Source of the DNA: an uncultured Erysipelotrichaceae bacterium
Lineage (GTDB): Bacteria > Bacillota_I > Bacilli_A > RF39 > UBA660
DNA: 35,625 nucleotides
Assembly (NCBI GenBank): GCA_951801995.1
Contig: CATOOY010000001.1
Location: 1 to 35,625, forward strand
Direction: 5' to 3'
This document shows positions 1 through 7,823 of the stretch, one piece after another (positions within the stretch are counted from its first letter, which is position 1; every line of letters begins with the position of its first letter). The position numbers and the translations under genes are program-made. The notes under the pieces were generated by a model. The model was not told where the DNA came from. It made no database searches and was given only the letters and a program-made list of their open reading frames with translations.

Positions 1-79
1 AAATTTATTTTTAAGGATAAATTTGTGAAATTATAATATCAAAATTAAAATAATGTGCATATATTATAATGGTGATAAT

Positions 80-346
80 ATGTTTTGTATGCAAGATGCA
101 ATGTATGCAGCACAAGTATTGGGGATTGATTTTACTAATTTTACACCTGAGGAGTTTTTAGAGGGGATTAATATTGAATTAGAACATGGATTTGTTCATC
201 CTGAAACGAATGTGACAAATGATAATTTGATTGTAACAGCTAAAATTGCTTTGGCTCATTTAAATGAATTTCCTAATTATTATAATAAAGAGTATGGATT
301 AAAAATGTTTGAAAAGTTCCTTTATGATAAATTAAGTGATGTATAG
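80..346 (+). CDS. DUF5661-like small protein
   Basis: Protein of 88 residues with the signature I associate with DUF5661: LGIDF near the N-terminus, then a GI-x-IELEHG block, TNVTND, and KIALAHLNE followed by a YY pair near the C-terminus. The molecular function of the family is not known to me. The reading frame is open from 53, but GGTGAT at 71-76, three bases before the ATG at 80, decides the start. A strong hairpin terminator follows at 370-395, so it is probably a single-gene unit. An AT-rich -10-like stretch lies directly against the Shine-Dalgarno site, so the leader would be extremely short. Family call rests on motif memory; existence of the gene is fairly certain. Confidence 0.65.
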   Translation: MFCMQDAMYAAQVLGIDFTNFTPEEFLEGINIELEHGFVHPETNVTNDNLIVTAKIALAHLNEFPNYYNKEYGLKMFEKFLYDKLSDV

Positions 347-369
347 TTAATATGCAGTTTTGTTTTAAG

Positions 370-395
370 GCACTTTTTGATTGAAAGTGCTTTTT
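370..395 (+). terminator. Rho-independent terminator
   Basis: GCACTTT pairs with AAAGTGC across a 7-nt loop and is followed by TTTTT. It closes the DUF5661-like gene. Confidence 0.85.
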
Positions 396-524
396 AAGCG
401 ATTTTATGGTAAAATTAGTATATTAGCTATTTCAAATAGTTTTAGTTCATGATAAAATGTGTAGAATATATAAATTTTTAGAAATACAAACTTACATATT
501 TATTACATTTTTTTATTTTAGGGA

Positions 525-553
525 TTGACTTTTAATAAAAATTACACTATAAT
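525..553 (+). promoter_or_regulatory. tRNA-Gly promoter
   Basis: TTGACT, a 17-bp spacer, then TATAAT. It sits 18 bp upstream of the tRNA, a textbook sigma-A promoter for a stable RNA gene. Confidence 0.85.
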
Positions 554-571
554 TAATAATGTCTACTTAAT

Positions 572-645
572 GCAGATGTAGTTTAATGGTAGAACCTCAG
601 CCTTCCAAGCTGACTACGGGAGTTCGATTCTCCTCATCTGCTCCA
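572..645 (+). tRNA. tRNA-Gly (anticodon TCC)
   Basis: The acceptor arm GCAGATG (572-578) pairs perfectly with CATCTGC (635-641), followed by discriminator T and an encoded CCA at 643-645. The anticodon stem TCAGC/GCTGA encloses the loop CTTCCAA with anticodon TCC at 604-606. The T arm GGGAG-TTCGATT-CTCC is present. It has its own promoter and a downstream hairpin. It marks the left side of the accessory region, but I see no repeat of its 3' end to the right that would make it an attachment site. Confidence 0.96.
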
Positions 646-690
646 ATGTTGGAATTGCCCGAACACCTAAATAGTTCGGTTAGATATAAA

Positions 691-723
691 AAGTTCATAA
701 TACTTGATATTATGGACTTTTTT
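691..723 (+). terminator. Terminator after tRNA-Gly
   Basis: AAGTTCATAAT pairs with ATTATGGACTT (one G-U pair) across a 7-nt loop, followed by a run of T. A weaker CGAAC/GTTCG stem lies just before it. Confidence 0.75.
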
Positions 724-747
724 CATGCTTGGAAGGAGGTATAACTC

Positions 748-1038
748 ATGAAAGTATCCATAGAACAATTAGAGTTTCCCTCTTCTATTAAAGATAAGAT
801 ATTAAAGTTAAAAGATATTTCAAAACTACATATTGGTTTTATTGGTGGTAAATATATTCATTTTGAAAATACCAATCTTTCTATTCATGAGCCACATCAA
901 ATGGTAATAAGTAATGATAGTAATTATTTTGTAATAATCAATTATGAAAATAATCCTACTTTTTATGATAAATCAACTATGCAAAATGTAACGATGGAAA
1001 GCATCAAATTTTTGATTTTCAAAATGTTGGAAAAATAA
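748..1038 (+). CDS. Small hypothetical protein of a recombinase-linked family
   Basis: A 96-residue protein with no signal peptide or membrane segment. AAGGAGGT at 732-739 sets the ATG at 748. I do not recognise a named domain. Its second half resembles the small protein encoded at 7824-8108: a TNL-x-(I/V)-x-EP block in the middle, an NP(T)FY or KPFYIK block, and a lysine-ending C-terminal helix with matching hydrophobic spacing. Both genes lie a few hundred bases upstream of a large serine recombinase, so they are probably paralogous accessory proteins of integrative elements. The function is unknown; regulation of, or partnership with, the recombinase is only inferred from position. Confidence 0.7.
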   Translation: MKVSIEQLEFPSSIKDKILKLKDISKLHIGFIGGKYIHFENTNLSIHEPHQMVISNDSNYFVIINYENNPTFYDKSTMQNVTMESIKFLIFKMLEK

Positions 1039-1109
1039 TTTTTTTTGAAATTTCTACAAACCCTTATAAACACTGGGCAAAATGAGTATCAATTTCTTTT
1101 GGTCTTCCG

Positions 1110-1138
1110 TTTACATTCCGCTTAAAATGTGGTATTAT
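1110..1138 (+). promoter_or_regulatory. Promoter of serine recombinase 1
   Basis: TTTACA (1110-1115), a 17-bp spacer and TATTAT (1133-1138). Transcription should start near 1145, leaving a leader of about 80 nt that contains the hairpin at 1171-1198. Confidence 0.65.
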
Positions 1139-1170
1139 GGTATTGTAGTAAAAATAGGTCTTATCTTTAT

Positions 1171-1198
1171 ACACAAGGGAAATTCTCTTGTGTTTTTT
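1171..1198 (+). terminator. Terminator-like hairpin in recombinase leader
   Basis: ACACAAG pairs with CTTGTGT, extended by G-U and G-C pairs, and is followed by TTTTTT. It lies between a good promoter and the recombinase start, so it may act as an attenuator rather than as the end of the upstream gene. Confidence 0.65.
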
Positions 1199-1225
1199 CG
1201 TGTTAAAAATTGAAAGGAGAATGGA

Positions 1226-2956
1226 ATGAAAAACGAAAAAATTGTTGTTGGTTTATATCCTCGTGTTTCAACAGAGGATCAAAGCAGATTTGGACACAGT
1301 TTAGATGAACAAGAAGACAAACTACGAAAACTATGTGATTTTAAGGATTATGAGATTTACAAAGTCTATCGTGAAGAAGGTGTTTCAGCTAAGAATACCA
1401 ATCGCCCTAAATTTCAAGAAATGATGCAAGATATGAAAGATGGGAAAATAAACAAGATTATTGTTTATAAATTAGATAGACTTACTCGTTCTATTAAAGA
1501 TTTAGAGACAATATGTTCCCTACTTGAAGAATATCATTGTAGTTTAGAAAGTGTGGCTGAAGAAATAAATACTGAAACTGCTAATGGTAAATTCTTTATT
1601 AGAATGCTTACTATACTTGCTCAACTAGAAATTGAAAGAACTTCTGAACGAACTAAATTTGGATTAACTGGGGCTGTAAAAAAAGGACATTTCTCTGGAA
1701 AGGCTCCACTCGGTTATAGAAAAGTTAATAAAGAATTAGTTATTGATGATTTAGAAAGTGAAATTGTAAAAAGAATATTTAATTTATATGTAAAAGGAAA
1801 TTCAGTCTGTTCTATCGTTAAAACATTTAATGAAGAAAAAGTATTAAATAAGAACTGGCGAACAACTACCATCGATAATATGCTATCTAACTATATTTAT
1901 GTTGGTTCTTATCAACATAAGAAACGAGTAAAAGATGAAGAAACTATTCTTTTTGAAGATGTATGCCCTGCTATTATAGATAAGAAAACATTTGAAATAG
2001 TGCAAAAACAAAAAGAAAAAAATCAAAAGAACTATAAAAGGAAATATACTTATATTTTCATGCAAAGTGTCGTTTGTTCTCGTTGCCAAAAGATTATGGG
2101 AGGTACTTCTTGTTCTTCAAAAAGTAAAAGAAAGTATATTTACTACCAATGTAATAATTGTGGAATGACTATTAGTGAGAATAAATTAGAAGATAAAATC
2201 ATGTTATTTTTAAATGATATGTTAGATTATTTCTTACTTATTGATAATACCTTTAAACCATTTTTAAACCAAGATATTGATAAAGAGATTAAAAGATATA
2301 ACAAGACGTTAAAAGAATTAAATAATCAAGAGCAAAGAATTAAAACAGCTTTTGTTAAAGGCAATATTGAACTCAAAGTGTTTCAAGATGAATTAGATAG
2401 TATTACTACTCAAAAACAAGATATAGAATTGAAACTAAAAGATTTACAATTTTCTAATGAAAATTTAGATCATATAGATGATATAAGATTATTTAGCACA
2501 TTAAAAGAAATTGAAAAAATGAAATATAAATCTTACTATGTTAGAAAAAATGGTTTATGGAATAAACTTACTAAAGAGCAAAAGTATGACCTTATTAACA
2601 AGTATATTGATAATATTGAAGTTTCTAAAGATAAAGAAGAAATTATTATTAAAAACATAAATATTAATAGTAAAGAATTAGAAAATTTTGGTTATCTATT
2701 TCGGAATGATTGCTTTGATATGGTTATCAACATAGATAAACAAGACCTTATTCTATCTAATGAAAAAACAAAAGAACAAATAAATGAATATATAAAGTCA
2801 TTAAGTGAGTTTTATAAGATTAGATCAACTAATATTGATAAAGAGTTATTGAATATTGATGACATTAGAAAAGATAATATTTTACAAATAATCCCTAATA
2901 AGAAAGAACACAAATTTGAAAAAGAATCTCTAACCGTACTATCAATAAATGCCTAA
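1226..2956 (+). CDS. Large serine recombinase 1
   Basis: A 576-residue site-specific recombinase of the large serine family, which cuts and rejoins attachment sites to integrate or excise an element. The resolvase-type catalytic domain occupies roughly residues 7-150: catalytic Ser15 in YPRVSTEDQ, the KLDRLTRS block, and the QLEIERTSERT helix. The recombinase domain follows (APLGYRKV, then NW-x-TTTIDNMLSN-x-YVG). Next comes a zinc ribbon with cysteine pairs (CSRC then CNNC, about residues 283-312), a coiled-coil arm and a C-terminal region. Start set by GAAAGGAG at 1212-1219. The usual A or C before RVS is P here. It is followed after 38 nt by a methyltransferase gene, probably cargo in the same transcript. 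Its attachment sites were not found. Confidence 0.93.
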   Translation: MKNEKIVVGLYPRVSTEDQSRFGHSLDEQEDKLRKLCDFKDYEIYKVYREEGVSAKNTNRPKFQEMMQDMKDGKINKIIVYKLDRLTRSIKDLETICSLLEEYHCSLESVAEEINTETANGKFFIRMLTILAQLEIERTSERTKFGLTGAVKKGHFSGKAPLGYRKVNKELVIDDLESEIVKRIFNLYVKGNSVCSIVKTFNEEKVLNKNWRTTTIDNMLSNYIYVGSYQHKKRVKDEETILFEDVCPAIIDKKTFEIVQKQKEKNQKNYKRKYTYIFMQSVVCSRCQKIMGGTSCSSKSKRKYIYYQCNNCGMTISENKLEDKIMLFLNDMLDYFLLIDNTFKPFLNQDIDKEIKRYNKTLKELNNQEQRIKTAFVKGNIELKVFQDELDSITTQKQDIELKLKDLQFSNENLDHIDDIRLFSTLKEIEKMKYKSYYVRKNGLWNKLTKEQKYDLINKYIDNIEVSKDKEEIIIKNININSKELENFGYLFRNDCFDMVINIDKQDLILSNEKTKEQINEYIKSLSEFYKIRSTNIDKELLNIDDIRKDNILQIIPNKKEHKFEKESLTVLSINA

Positions 2957-2994
2957 ATATGATAAAATATTCTTAAATATAGGAGGAAAATAAG

Positions 2995-3813
2995 ATGACA
3001 AATTTTGATCGAGTAAGAGAATATTATAATATTTTTAATGAGGATGAAAGACTTATAAATGATAATAGTGGTAGGCTTGAGTTTGAAATGACTATGAAAA
3101 AATTGCAAAAATATTTACCTAACTCTGCTACGATATTAGACTTAGGAGGAGCAACTGGAGTATATACTTTTCCATTAGCAGAAAAAGGATACAAGATGTA
3201 TTTGGCTGATTTGTCCGAAACATTAATTTCACAAGCAAATAATAAACTATCAAAAAATCCTAACGAGAATATAATTTCATGTGATGTTGTAAATGCTGTA
3301 GATTTAAGTATTTATAATGATGAACAATTTGATGTAGTTTTGCTTTTTGGTCCTTTATATCATTTACTAGAAGAACAAGAAAGAAATAAATGCTTAGAAG
3401 AAGTATACAGAGTTCTTAAAAAAGATGGATTAGTTTTTGCTAGTTTTATTCCTTATCTTGCTGGCAGTATAGCAATTATAGATAGGTATTTCAGACATCC
3501 AGAACAAGTAAACAGAGAGAATCTTAAAGAGGTATTCAACTCAGGAAAGTTCAATAATAGTTCAAATAAAGGCTTTCAAGAAGGATACTATCCTACTTCA
3601 AGTGAAATAGAAGAACTATTTAATAAAAATAATTTTAACAAGGTTTCCATTTCATCAATAAGAGGATTTGCTTATGAAAAAGAAGATAATTTATATAGTA
3701 TTCAAGATGAAGAAATGTTTAATGAGATAATTAAACTTGTAGATGATACATCTGAGTCAAAAGAACTAATAGAAACTTGTGGACATGCAATGTATATTGG
3801 TTCTAAAAAATAA
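2995..3813 (+). CDS. Class I SAM-dependent methyltransferase
   Basis: A 272-residue cytoplasmic methyltransferase. Motif I is ILDLGGATGVYTFPLAEKGY (about residues 44-63); the acidic end of motif II is MYLADLSE; DVVLLFGPLYHL is motif IV; and an EEVYRVLKKDGL helix-strand follows. This is the usual class I Rossmann layout of Methyltransf_11/25 proteins. TAGGAGG precedes the ATG by 10 nt. It lies directly behind recombinase 1 and ahead of a strong terminator, so it is likely cargo of that element. The substrate (small molecule, RNA or protein) cannot be read from the sequence. Standalone enzymes of this kind next to recombinases sometimes confer drug resistance, but there is no rRNA-methylase motif to support that here. 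Confidence 0.88.
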   Translation: MTNFDRVREYYNIFNEDERLINDNSGRLEFEMTMKKLQKYLPNSATILDLGGATGVYTFPLAEKGYKMYLADLSETLISQANNKLSKNPNENIISCDVVNAVDLSIYNDEQFDVVLLFGPLYHLLEEQERNKCLEEVYRVLKKDGLVFASFIPYLAGSIAIIDRYFRHPEQVNRENLKEVFNSGKFNNSSNKGFQEGYYPTSSEIEELFNKNNFNKVSISSIRGFAYEKEDNLYSIQDEEMFNEIIKLVDDTSESKELIETCGHAMYIGSKK

Positions 3814-3839
3814 AAAAACAATGTTTTTTAACTATAATT

Positions 3840-3862
3840 GAGCAAGAAATTGCTCTTTTTTT
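3840..3862 (+). terminator. Rho-independent terminator
   Basis: GAGCAA, GAAA tetraloop, TTGCTC, then seven T. It ends the recombinase 1-methyltransferase unit. Confidence 0.92.
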
Positions 3863-3877
3863 GTTACTTGAAAGGAG

Positions 3878-4066
3878 GTGAATTTTATCAATTATTTCTT
3901 TGAAATAGTCATACCACAAGTATTAGAATATTTTAAAGAAAACGCAAAAGATATATCAAGTTTTCTTCTATTAGATGTATTATTAAAGAATAAAAATTAT
4001 GAAAAAGATATTCAAAAATTATTTGAAGTGCCAGAAGAAATAAGTAATAAATATATTGAAAAATAA
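3878..4066 (+). CDS. Small hypothetical protein, start uncertain
   Basis: A 57-62 residue acidic/lysine-rich protein of mostly helical character (FEIVIPQVLEYFKENAKD, then a leucine-rich stretch). I recognise no domain. The strong AAAGGAGGTG at 3871-3880 overlaps the only conventional start (GTG at 3878). The codon at ideal spacing is ATC at 3887, giving a protein beginning (M)NYFFEIV. Either ATC is used as a rare start or an ATG has mutated. It follows a terminator and precedes the oriT-like hairpins. Confidence 0.5.
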   Translation: MNFINYFFEIVIPQVLEYFKENAKDISSFLLLDVLLKNKNYEKDIQKLFEVPEEISNKYIEK

Positions 4067-4129
4067 TTAATGATATTCATCAATTTTATGAAAAAAAATT
4101 GATCCGTCGGAGACCAATTTTAAAGGGTC

Positions 4130-4170
4130 TTAGGGGTGTCCCCTAACAAGAAAATGGGTGTGTAGACACC
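4130..4170 (+). other. Paired hairpins resembling a transfer origin
   Basis: TTAGGGG-TGT-CCCCTAA (4130-4146) is a perfect 7-bp stem. A second stem GGTGT-GTAG-ACACC (4157-4170) follows, then ATGCTTGATAG. Small hairpins followed by a short conserved single-stranded stretch, upstream of a DNA-binding-type gene in mobile DNA, are the layout of an oriT for a mobilisable element. No relaxase gene is intact nearby; a possible relaxase tail is found at 12841-13089. The hairpins are seen; the oriT role is inferred. Confidence 0.4.
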
Positions 4171-4240
4171 ATGCTTGATAGTTTATTTTTATATATTAAG
4201 TAACCTCAAAGTATTAAAGTCAAAAGAAAGGAGAAAATAA

Positions 4241-4813
4241 ATGGAATTTAAATGGCAAGATAATTACTATACACTTAAAAAATATAACTTAACTTATGAT
4301 GATTTAAAGAAAATAATTAAGAGGATTTATAAACGACATCCACTTGAAGATTGGACTTATCTAAGACATCCTCTAAACGATCAAGTTTGTCTTTACTTAA
4401 ATCTTGAATTTGTGGAATATTTAGAGGAAGTTTATTTCAATAAGAACGGTTATTATTTAGATTTAGAAATAGCATTCTTTGAAAAACAAATATTAAGACT
4501 TGAACAAGAATTTAAATTAGATCATAGTGAAATACATTATGAAGATATTTCACTATATGATTTAAGAGAATACTTTGGAAAAAGTAAAAACTCTATTGGA
4601 GTAGCAACTTATCGAATGCAACAACATTTTTCTTATCCTCTAAAATACACTAAGAATGGAAAAGTTTATGTAAAAGCTGAAGGTGTTAAATGGCTTAATG
4701 AAAAATATTTTAGAAAGTCTTATTTACAAGAACTAGAAAAATATAAGTTAGCACTTCAAAAAGCAAAATATATTAAACATAATAAAAAAGGAGGACCATA
4801 TATTATAATATAG
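4241..4813 (+). CDS. Hypothetical protein, possible DNA-binding accessory factor
   Basis: A 190-residue protein with no membrane segment or signal. It is rich in Tyr, Lys, Leu and Glu. Residues about 105-160 (LREYFGKSKNSIGVATYRM, then a basic strand, KVYVKAEGVKWLNEKYF and a long helix) look like a winged helix or excisionase-type fold. I do not recognise the family. GAAAGGAG nine bases before the ATG sets the start. It lies 70 bp downstream of the oriT-like hairpins, so a relaxosome or excision accessory role is conceivable. The stop codon lies inside a near-palindromic terminator shared with the leftward operon. Confidence 0.65.
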   Translation: MEFKWQDNYYTLKKYNLTYDDLKKIIKRIYKRHPLEDWTYLRHPLNDQVCLYLNLEFVEYLEEVYFNKNGYYLDLEIAFFEKQILRLEQEFKLDHSEIHYEDISLYDLREYFGKSKNSIGVATYRMQQHFSYPLKYTKNGKVYVKAEGVKWLNEKYFRKSYLQELEKYKLALQKAKYIKHNKKGGPYIII

Positions 4814-4817
4814 GTCC
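4785..4817. terminator. Bidirectional terminator between converging units
   Basis: GGACC (4793-4797) and GGTCC (4813-4817) flank a perfect 14-bp AT palindrome with one unpaired base. Read leftward, the stem is followed by TCCTTTTTT, a good terminator for the three-gene operon. Read rightward, a T run lies about 13 nt further on. Confidence 0.7.
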
Positions 4818-4827
4818 ACTACATATA

Positions 4828-6126
4828 TTATTTTTTTCCTATTAATGTTAATAATATTTTTTCCATATCTGATGAAGAATTATCGCCTTTTATCAATCCA
4901 GTATCTGGACTTGAAAACAACAATGCAAGTATTTTATTATTTACTTCTTCATCAGTTAAATTACCATTATTAATTAAAGAAAGATAAAAATAAGTTAATG
5001 CATATTTTTGTTTATACTCTGTTTCTAAATGTTTTGAGGAAATTAACAATTTTACAAAAATTCGTAAAAAATATAATGTCAATGTTATAATTGAAATTAT
5101 TATTAAACTAGTATAAATAGGAATATTATTATCAAATATAGTAATTTCTAACAATGTTTTATTGCCAAATTCAATTTTAGGAGTAATTATAAAATATAAT
5201 AAAAGAATAATAATTGCGACTATAAATCCAACAATAATACTATATTTTTTCACTTCCTTTTTGTATTTATTTGCTTCATTTTGCATATGTTCAGCTGGCT
5301 TTTCTACTTTCAATTTTTCAGCATAAGTTTTTTCAAGTGTTTCTAATCTATCATTTGCTTCATTAATAAAATCATCAACTTGTCTTTTTGAACTATCACT
5401 AAAATCATTATAATCTTCTTGTACAGTTTTAAACCAATTTGATTCTTGTTCTTTCATTTCTGATAGATATGAGACATATTCTTGCTTTTCCTGATTTATA
5501 GTATTAATTGATTGAGAATATACACTTAATAAGTTTTCAATTTCCTTCTTTGAAAAAGAGCGTTTTGTTAAATTCTTATAATCTATTTGTCCTATTTTAA
5601 GTCCTAAATAAATAAAAGCCACTTCTCGTTCTATTTCATCACTATTATTTATACTTGAAGTTAGTGTATTTTCGCGAGTTAACAATCTTATGTAACAATC
5701 TAAACCTTTTTGTTCATACTTATCATATATAAATGTCAATGTACTGATGGAATAGTTGGGCAAATTATTATTTAAATAATCAGTGAAAATTATTGGTATA
5801 TCTTTTCGACGATTATAATCTAGATGTAACTTACTCCTTATATCGCTTTCAATATTATTTTTTACTCTATCTTCACTCTCATAATTAATTACAGTAGTAA
5901 TTAAAGATTCTAATCTTTCAATTTCTTCATTTAGTCTACTGGCATAAATTTCAATTTTTCCCACATAAGTCTTTAAATTGCTATTTAAGAATAGTTGATA
6001 ATCAGTTAGATTTTTAAATTGTTTAGAATTCCTTAATTTATCTGTTAAAGTAATTGGATTTTCTTCCATGCATTCACTAATATATTTTTCCGCATCTAAT
6101 TTTTTTATAACCAAAACCTCCCGCAA
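4828..6126 (-). CDS. DUF6161-like coiled-coil membrane protein
   Basis: About 430 residues. The first 290 are charged and helical, with coiled-coil character in 215-290. Two membrane segments follow (about 295-315 and 335-358) separated by a short loop. The cytoplasmic tail has SSKHLETEYKQKYALTYFYL, a gly/asn turn and LALLFSSPDTGLI. The end (two TM, then S-x-HL with tyrosines and LLFSSPDTGL) matches my memory of DUF6161 proteins found in defence neighbourhoods, where they are thought to act as membrane effectors. Start uncertain: TTG at 6126 has no ribosome site, while GGGAGG at 6122-6117 points to a codon near 6108, which is ATA. Last gene of a three-gene leftward operon, 2 nt after the HD gene. 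Membrane location is well supported; effector role is inferred. Confidence 0.75.
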   Translation of the reverse strand: MREVLVIKKLDAEKYISECMEENPITLTDKLRNSKQFKNLTDYQLFLNSNLKTYVGKIEIYASRLNEEIERLESLITTVINYESEDRVKNNIESDIRSKLHLDYNRRKDIPIIFTDYLNNNLPNYSISTLTFIYDKYEQKGLDCYIRLLTRENTLTSSINNSDEIEREVAFIYLGLKIGQIDYKNLTKRSFSKKEIENLLSVYSQSINTINQEKQEYVSYLSEMKEQESNWFKTVQEDYNDFSDSSKRQVDDFINEANDRLETLEKTYAEKLKVEKPAEHMQNEANKYKKEVKKYSIIVGFIVAIIILLLYFIITPKIEFGNKTLLEITIFDNNIPIYTSLIIISIITLTLYFLRIFVKLLISSKHLETEYKQKYALTYFYLSLINNGNLTDEEVNNKILALLFSSPDTGLIKGDNSSSDMEKILLTLIGKK

Positions 6127-6128
6127 TT

Positions 6129-6800
6129 TTATTTTAAATATTCATCCAAATATTTTGTCCATTCAGGCACATTTTCTTCTTCAAACAAATGATGTAAAAA
6201 ATCTACAATAATTTGATGTCTAGATTGGGCTTCTGCTTTTCCAGAATCAGTCAACATTAAATCTTTAAGTTTTAATATCTTTTCAAAAATATGACAGACA
6301 CTACTATCAGCACATTTTCTTGTATATTTTTCAGCATCTATATTTTCAATTGGAAATATATTCTTATCAAAGAATGGCTTTCCATTTTTCATACTATATG
6401 TATAAACTCTTAAAATGCCATTTGCACCCAAAGCATCGCACATATCAGCATCAGAAACAATTTTACCTTCAATAGTTTTTGGCCTAAATCCTTTTAATAA
6501 TTTACTATATCCGATACATTTAATCTCAGATAAAACTTGCTTTTGAATTTCTTCATCTACTTTAGCTTTATTCATAAAACTCTTAGCATTAGTTAAATTT
6601 TCAGCATTATCCATACCAAATAATTTATAATCATCAACATCATGTAGTAAAGCTATCAAAGATACTACTGTAATATTAGCTTTTTCTTTGTCTGCAAAAG
6701 TTAAAGACAATCTTAGAACTCTATCTATATGATCCATTCCATGACCAGAATTATCTTGATTTAATAAATTATATACTTGCTCTTTAATTTCATCTATCAT
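6129..6800 (-). CDS. HD-domain phosphohydrolase (YpgQ/YedJ-like)
   Basis: A 223-residue soluble metal-dependent HD phosphohydrolase. The motif set is complete: His24 in GHGMDH, His53-Asp54 in ALLHDVDDY, and the acidic VSDADMCDALGA (Asp117/Asp119). The DADxxDAxGAxG block and the length resemble B. subtilis YpgQ and E. coli YedJ; YpgQ is reported to hydrolyse (d)NTPs to the monophosphate. ATG overlaps the stop of the upstream gene as ATGA, so the two are translationally coupled. Placed between a glycosylase-like gene and a membrane protein in mobile DNA, it may clear or make a nucleotide in a defence pathway rather than do housekeeping. The substrate is not deducible here. Confidence 0.88.
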   Translation of the reverse strand: MIDEIKEQVYNLLNQDNSGHGMDHIDRVLRLSLTFADKEKANITVVSLIALLHDVDDYKLFGMDNAENLTNAKSFMNKAKVDEEIQKQVLSEIKCIGYSKLLKGFRPKTIEGKIVSDADMCDALGANGILRVYTYSMKNGKPFFDKNIFPIENIDAEKYTRKCADSSVCHIFEKILKLKDLMLTDSGKAEAQSRHQIIVDFLHHLFEEENVPEWTKYLDEYLK

Positions 6801-7543
6801 TTTTTCAACTCCTTAAACCCATTTCTACTCCACAACCATAATGCTGTATGAATATCAATAGGCTTATATTTTGTATCCTTAAATAATTCATTCCATCTAT
6901 CTATTACAATTAATTGAACATTACTCGAATTCAGTTCATCTTCAGTAATTAATCCAAGTCTATAAGTAGATTTACAAACATGAGTATCTGGAGCAACTGT
7001 CAGATTTTCAATGTTTTTATATTTTCTATCAGTATATTGCCAAATAACATATAACCAATAATTACAAATTTTGGTGCCTGACAAATACGGAAATTTAGTT
7101 TTATTGGTCTTTTGAATAAAATCTCTTATTTTATCAACATCATTATCTAATTCATTAAACAAATTCCTAATATCTCCATTAAACATTTCTACAAAGGTAT
7201 TACATAGCTTTATCCATATTTCAGTTTGCTTAATCTTTTGTAAAGCAACTTTATATTTTGTTAAAGCATATTGTACTTCTTCAAACGATCTATTTATAAC
7301 TTCATGTGGATTAAAAACAAATTTTGTTTTTTCATCTTGATATGTTTTGTTTGCACTTTCCCATAAAGTATAAGAATTTCTTTGATAATTAAGTGCCATT
7401 GGCAAAGTAAAATATAAATAATTTTCTAATGAAGATTTATCTAAATGTGGATTTTCATCTTCTGGCATTATTTCTCCGCCAAGACTTCCTTCTTTCCACA
7501 TTGTATATAAAATATCTACTTTTTTAAGTATTTCTTCACGCAT
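6797..7543 (-). CDS. HhH-GPD/OGG-fold DNA glycosylase-like protein
   Basis: A 248-residue protein. Residues about 151-164 (FPYLSGTKICNYWL) look like the helix-hairpin-helix of base-excision glycosylases. Then come APDTHVCKSTYRLGL (Asp186 in the place of the catalytic Asp of Nth/OGG VDTHV) and a final HTALWLWSR. Lys158 lies where bifunctional glycosylase/lyases keep the catalytic lysine. The N-terminal 150 residues are helical and not recognised. First gene of the leftward operon, ATG preceded by GGTGGT three bases upstream. It ends with TGA overlapping the HD gene. I infer a DNA (or RNA) base-recognition or excision activity. The fold call comes from motif spacing alone and needs a profile search. 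Confidence 0.6.
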   Translation of the reverse strand: MREEILKKVDILYTMWKEGSLGGEIMPEDENPHLDKSSLENYLYFTLPMALNYQRNSYTLWESANKTYQDEKTKFVFNPHEVINRSFEEVQYALTKYKVALQKIKQTEIWIKLCNTFVEMFNGDIRNLFNELDNDVDKIRDFIQKTNKTKFPYLSGTKICNYWLYVIWQYTDRKYKNIENLTVAPDTHVCKSTYRLGLITEDELNSSNVQLIVIDRWNELFKDTKYKPIDIHTALWLWSRNGFKELKK

Positions 7544-7546
7544 ATT

Positions 7547-7567
7547 ACCACCAATAATATTATACCA
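7547..7567 (-). promoter_or_regulatory. Promoter fused to ribosome site of the three-gene operon
   Basis: Read leftward: TGG-TATAAT (extended -10, 7567-7559), six bases, GGTGGT, AAT, ATG at 7543. No clear -35. Transcription would start at about the Shine-Dalgarno bases. Confidence 0.6.
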
Positions 7568-7636
7568 TTAATTGACTGTTTTTTCTGCTAATTAAGCATA
7601 AATAAATCACTTTTTTAGAATAAATTTTTATAACTA

Positions 7637-7665
7637 TTGATTGTAAAATAAAAATCATATATAAT
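7637..7665 (+). promoter_or_regulatory. Promoter of small recombinase-linked gene
   Basis: TTGATT, 17-bp spacer, TATAAT. The leader runs about 150 nt to the ATG at 7824 and contains an AGTTTTTAT/ATAAAAAACT stem (about 7769-7792), a possible attenuator. Confidence 0.65.
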
Positions 7666-7823
7666 TATATTTATCAAGTTATTATGAATTTCGTGTTTGT
7701 AGGTGTTCATAACCTAGCAAACAATCGCTCCAATTGAAAACAACTTACGGACTAATGAAAGTTTGTGAGTTTTTATTTTATATAAAAAACTTTAGTTCTC
7801 TTTCTAGGAAGGAGGACTTTTTG

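Noticed and set aside
572..645. tRNA-Gly as an integration site
   Set aside because: No copy of the tRNA 3' end found to the right, and all recombinases here are serine type, which rarely use tRNA genes.
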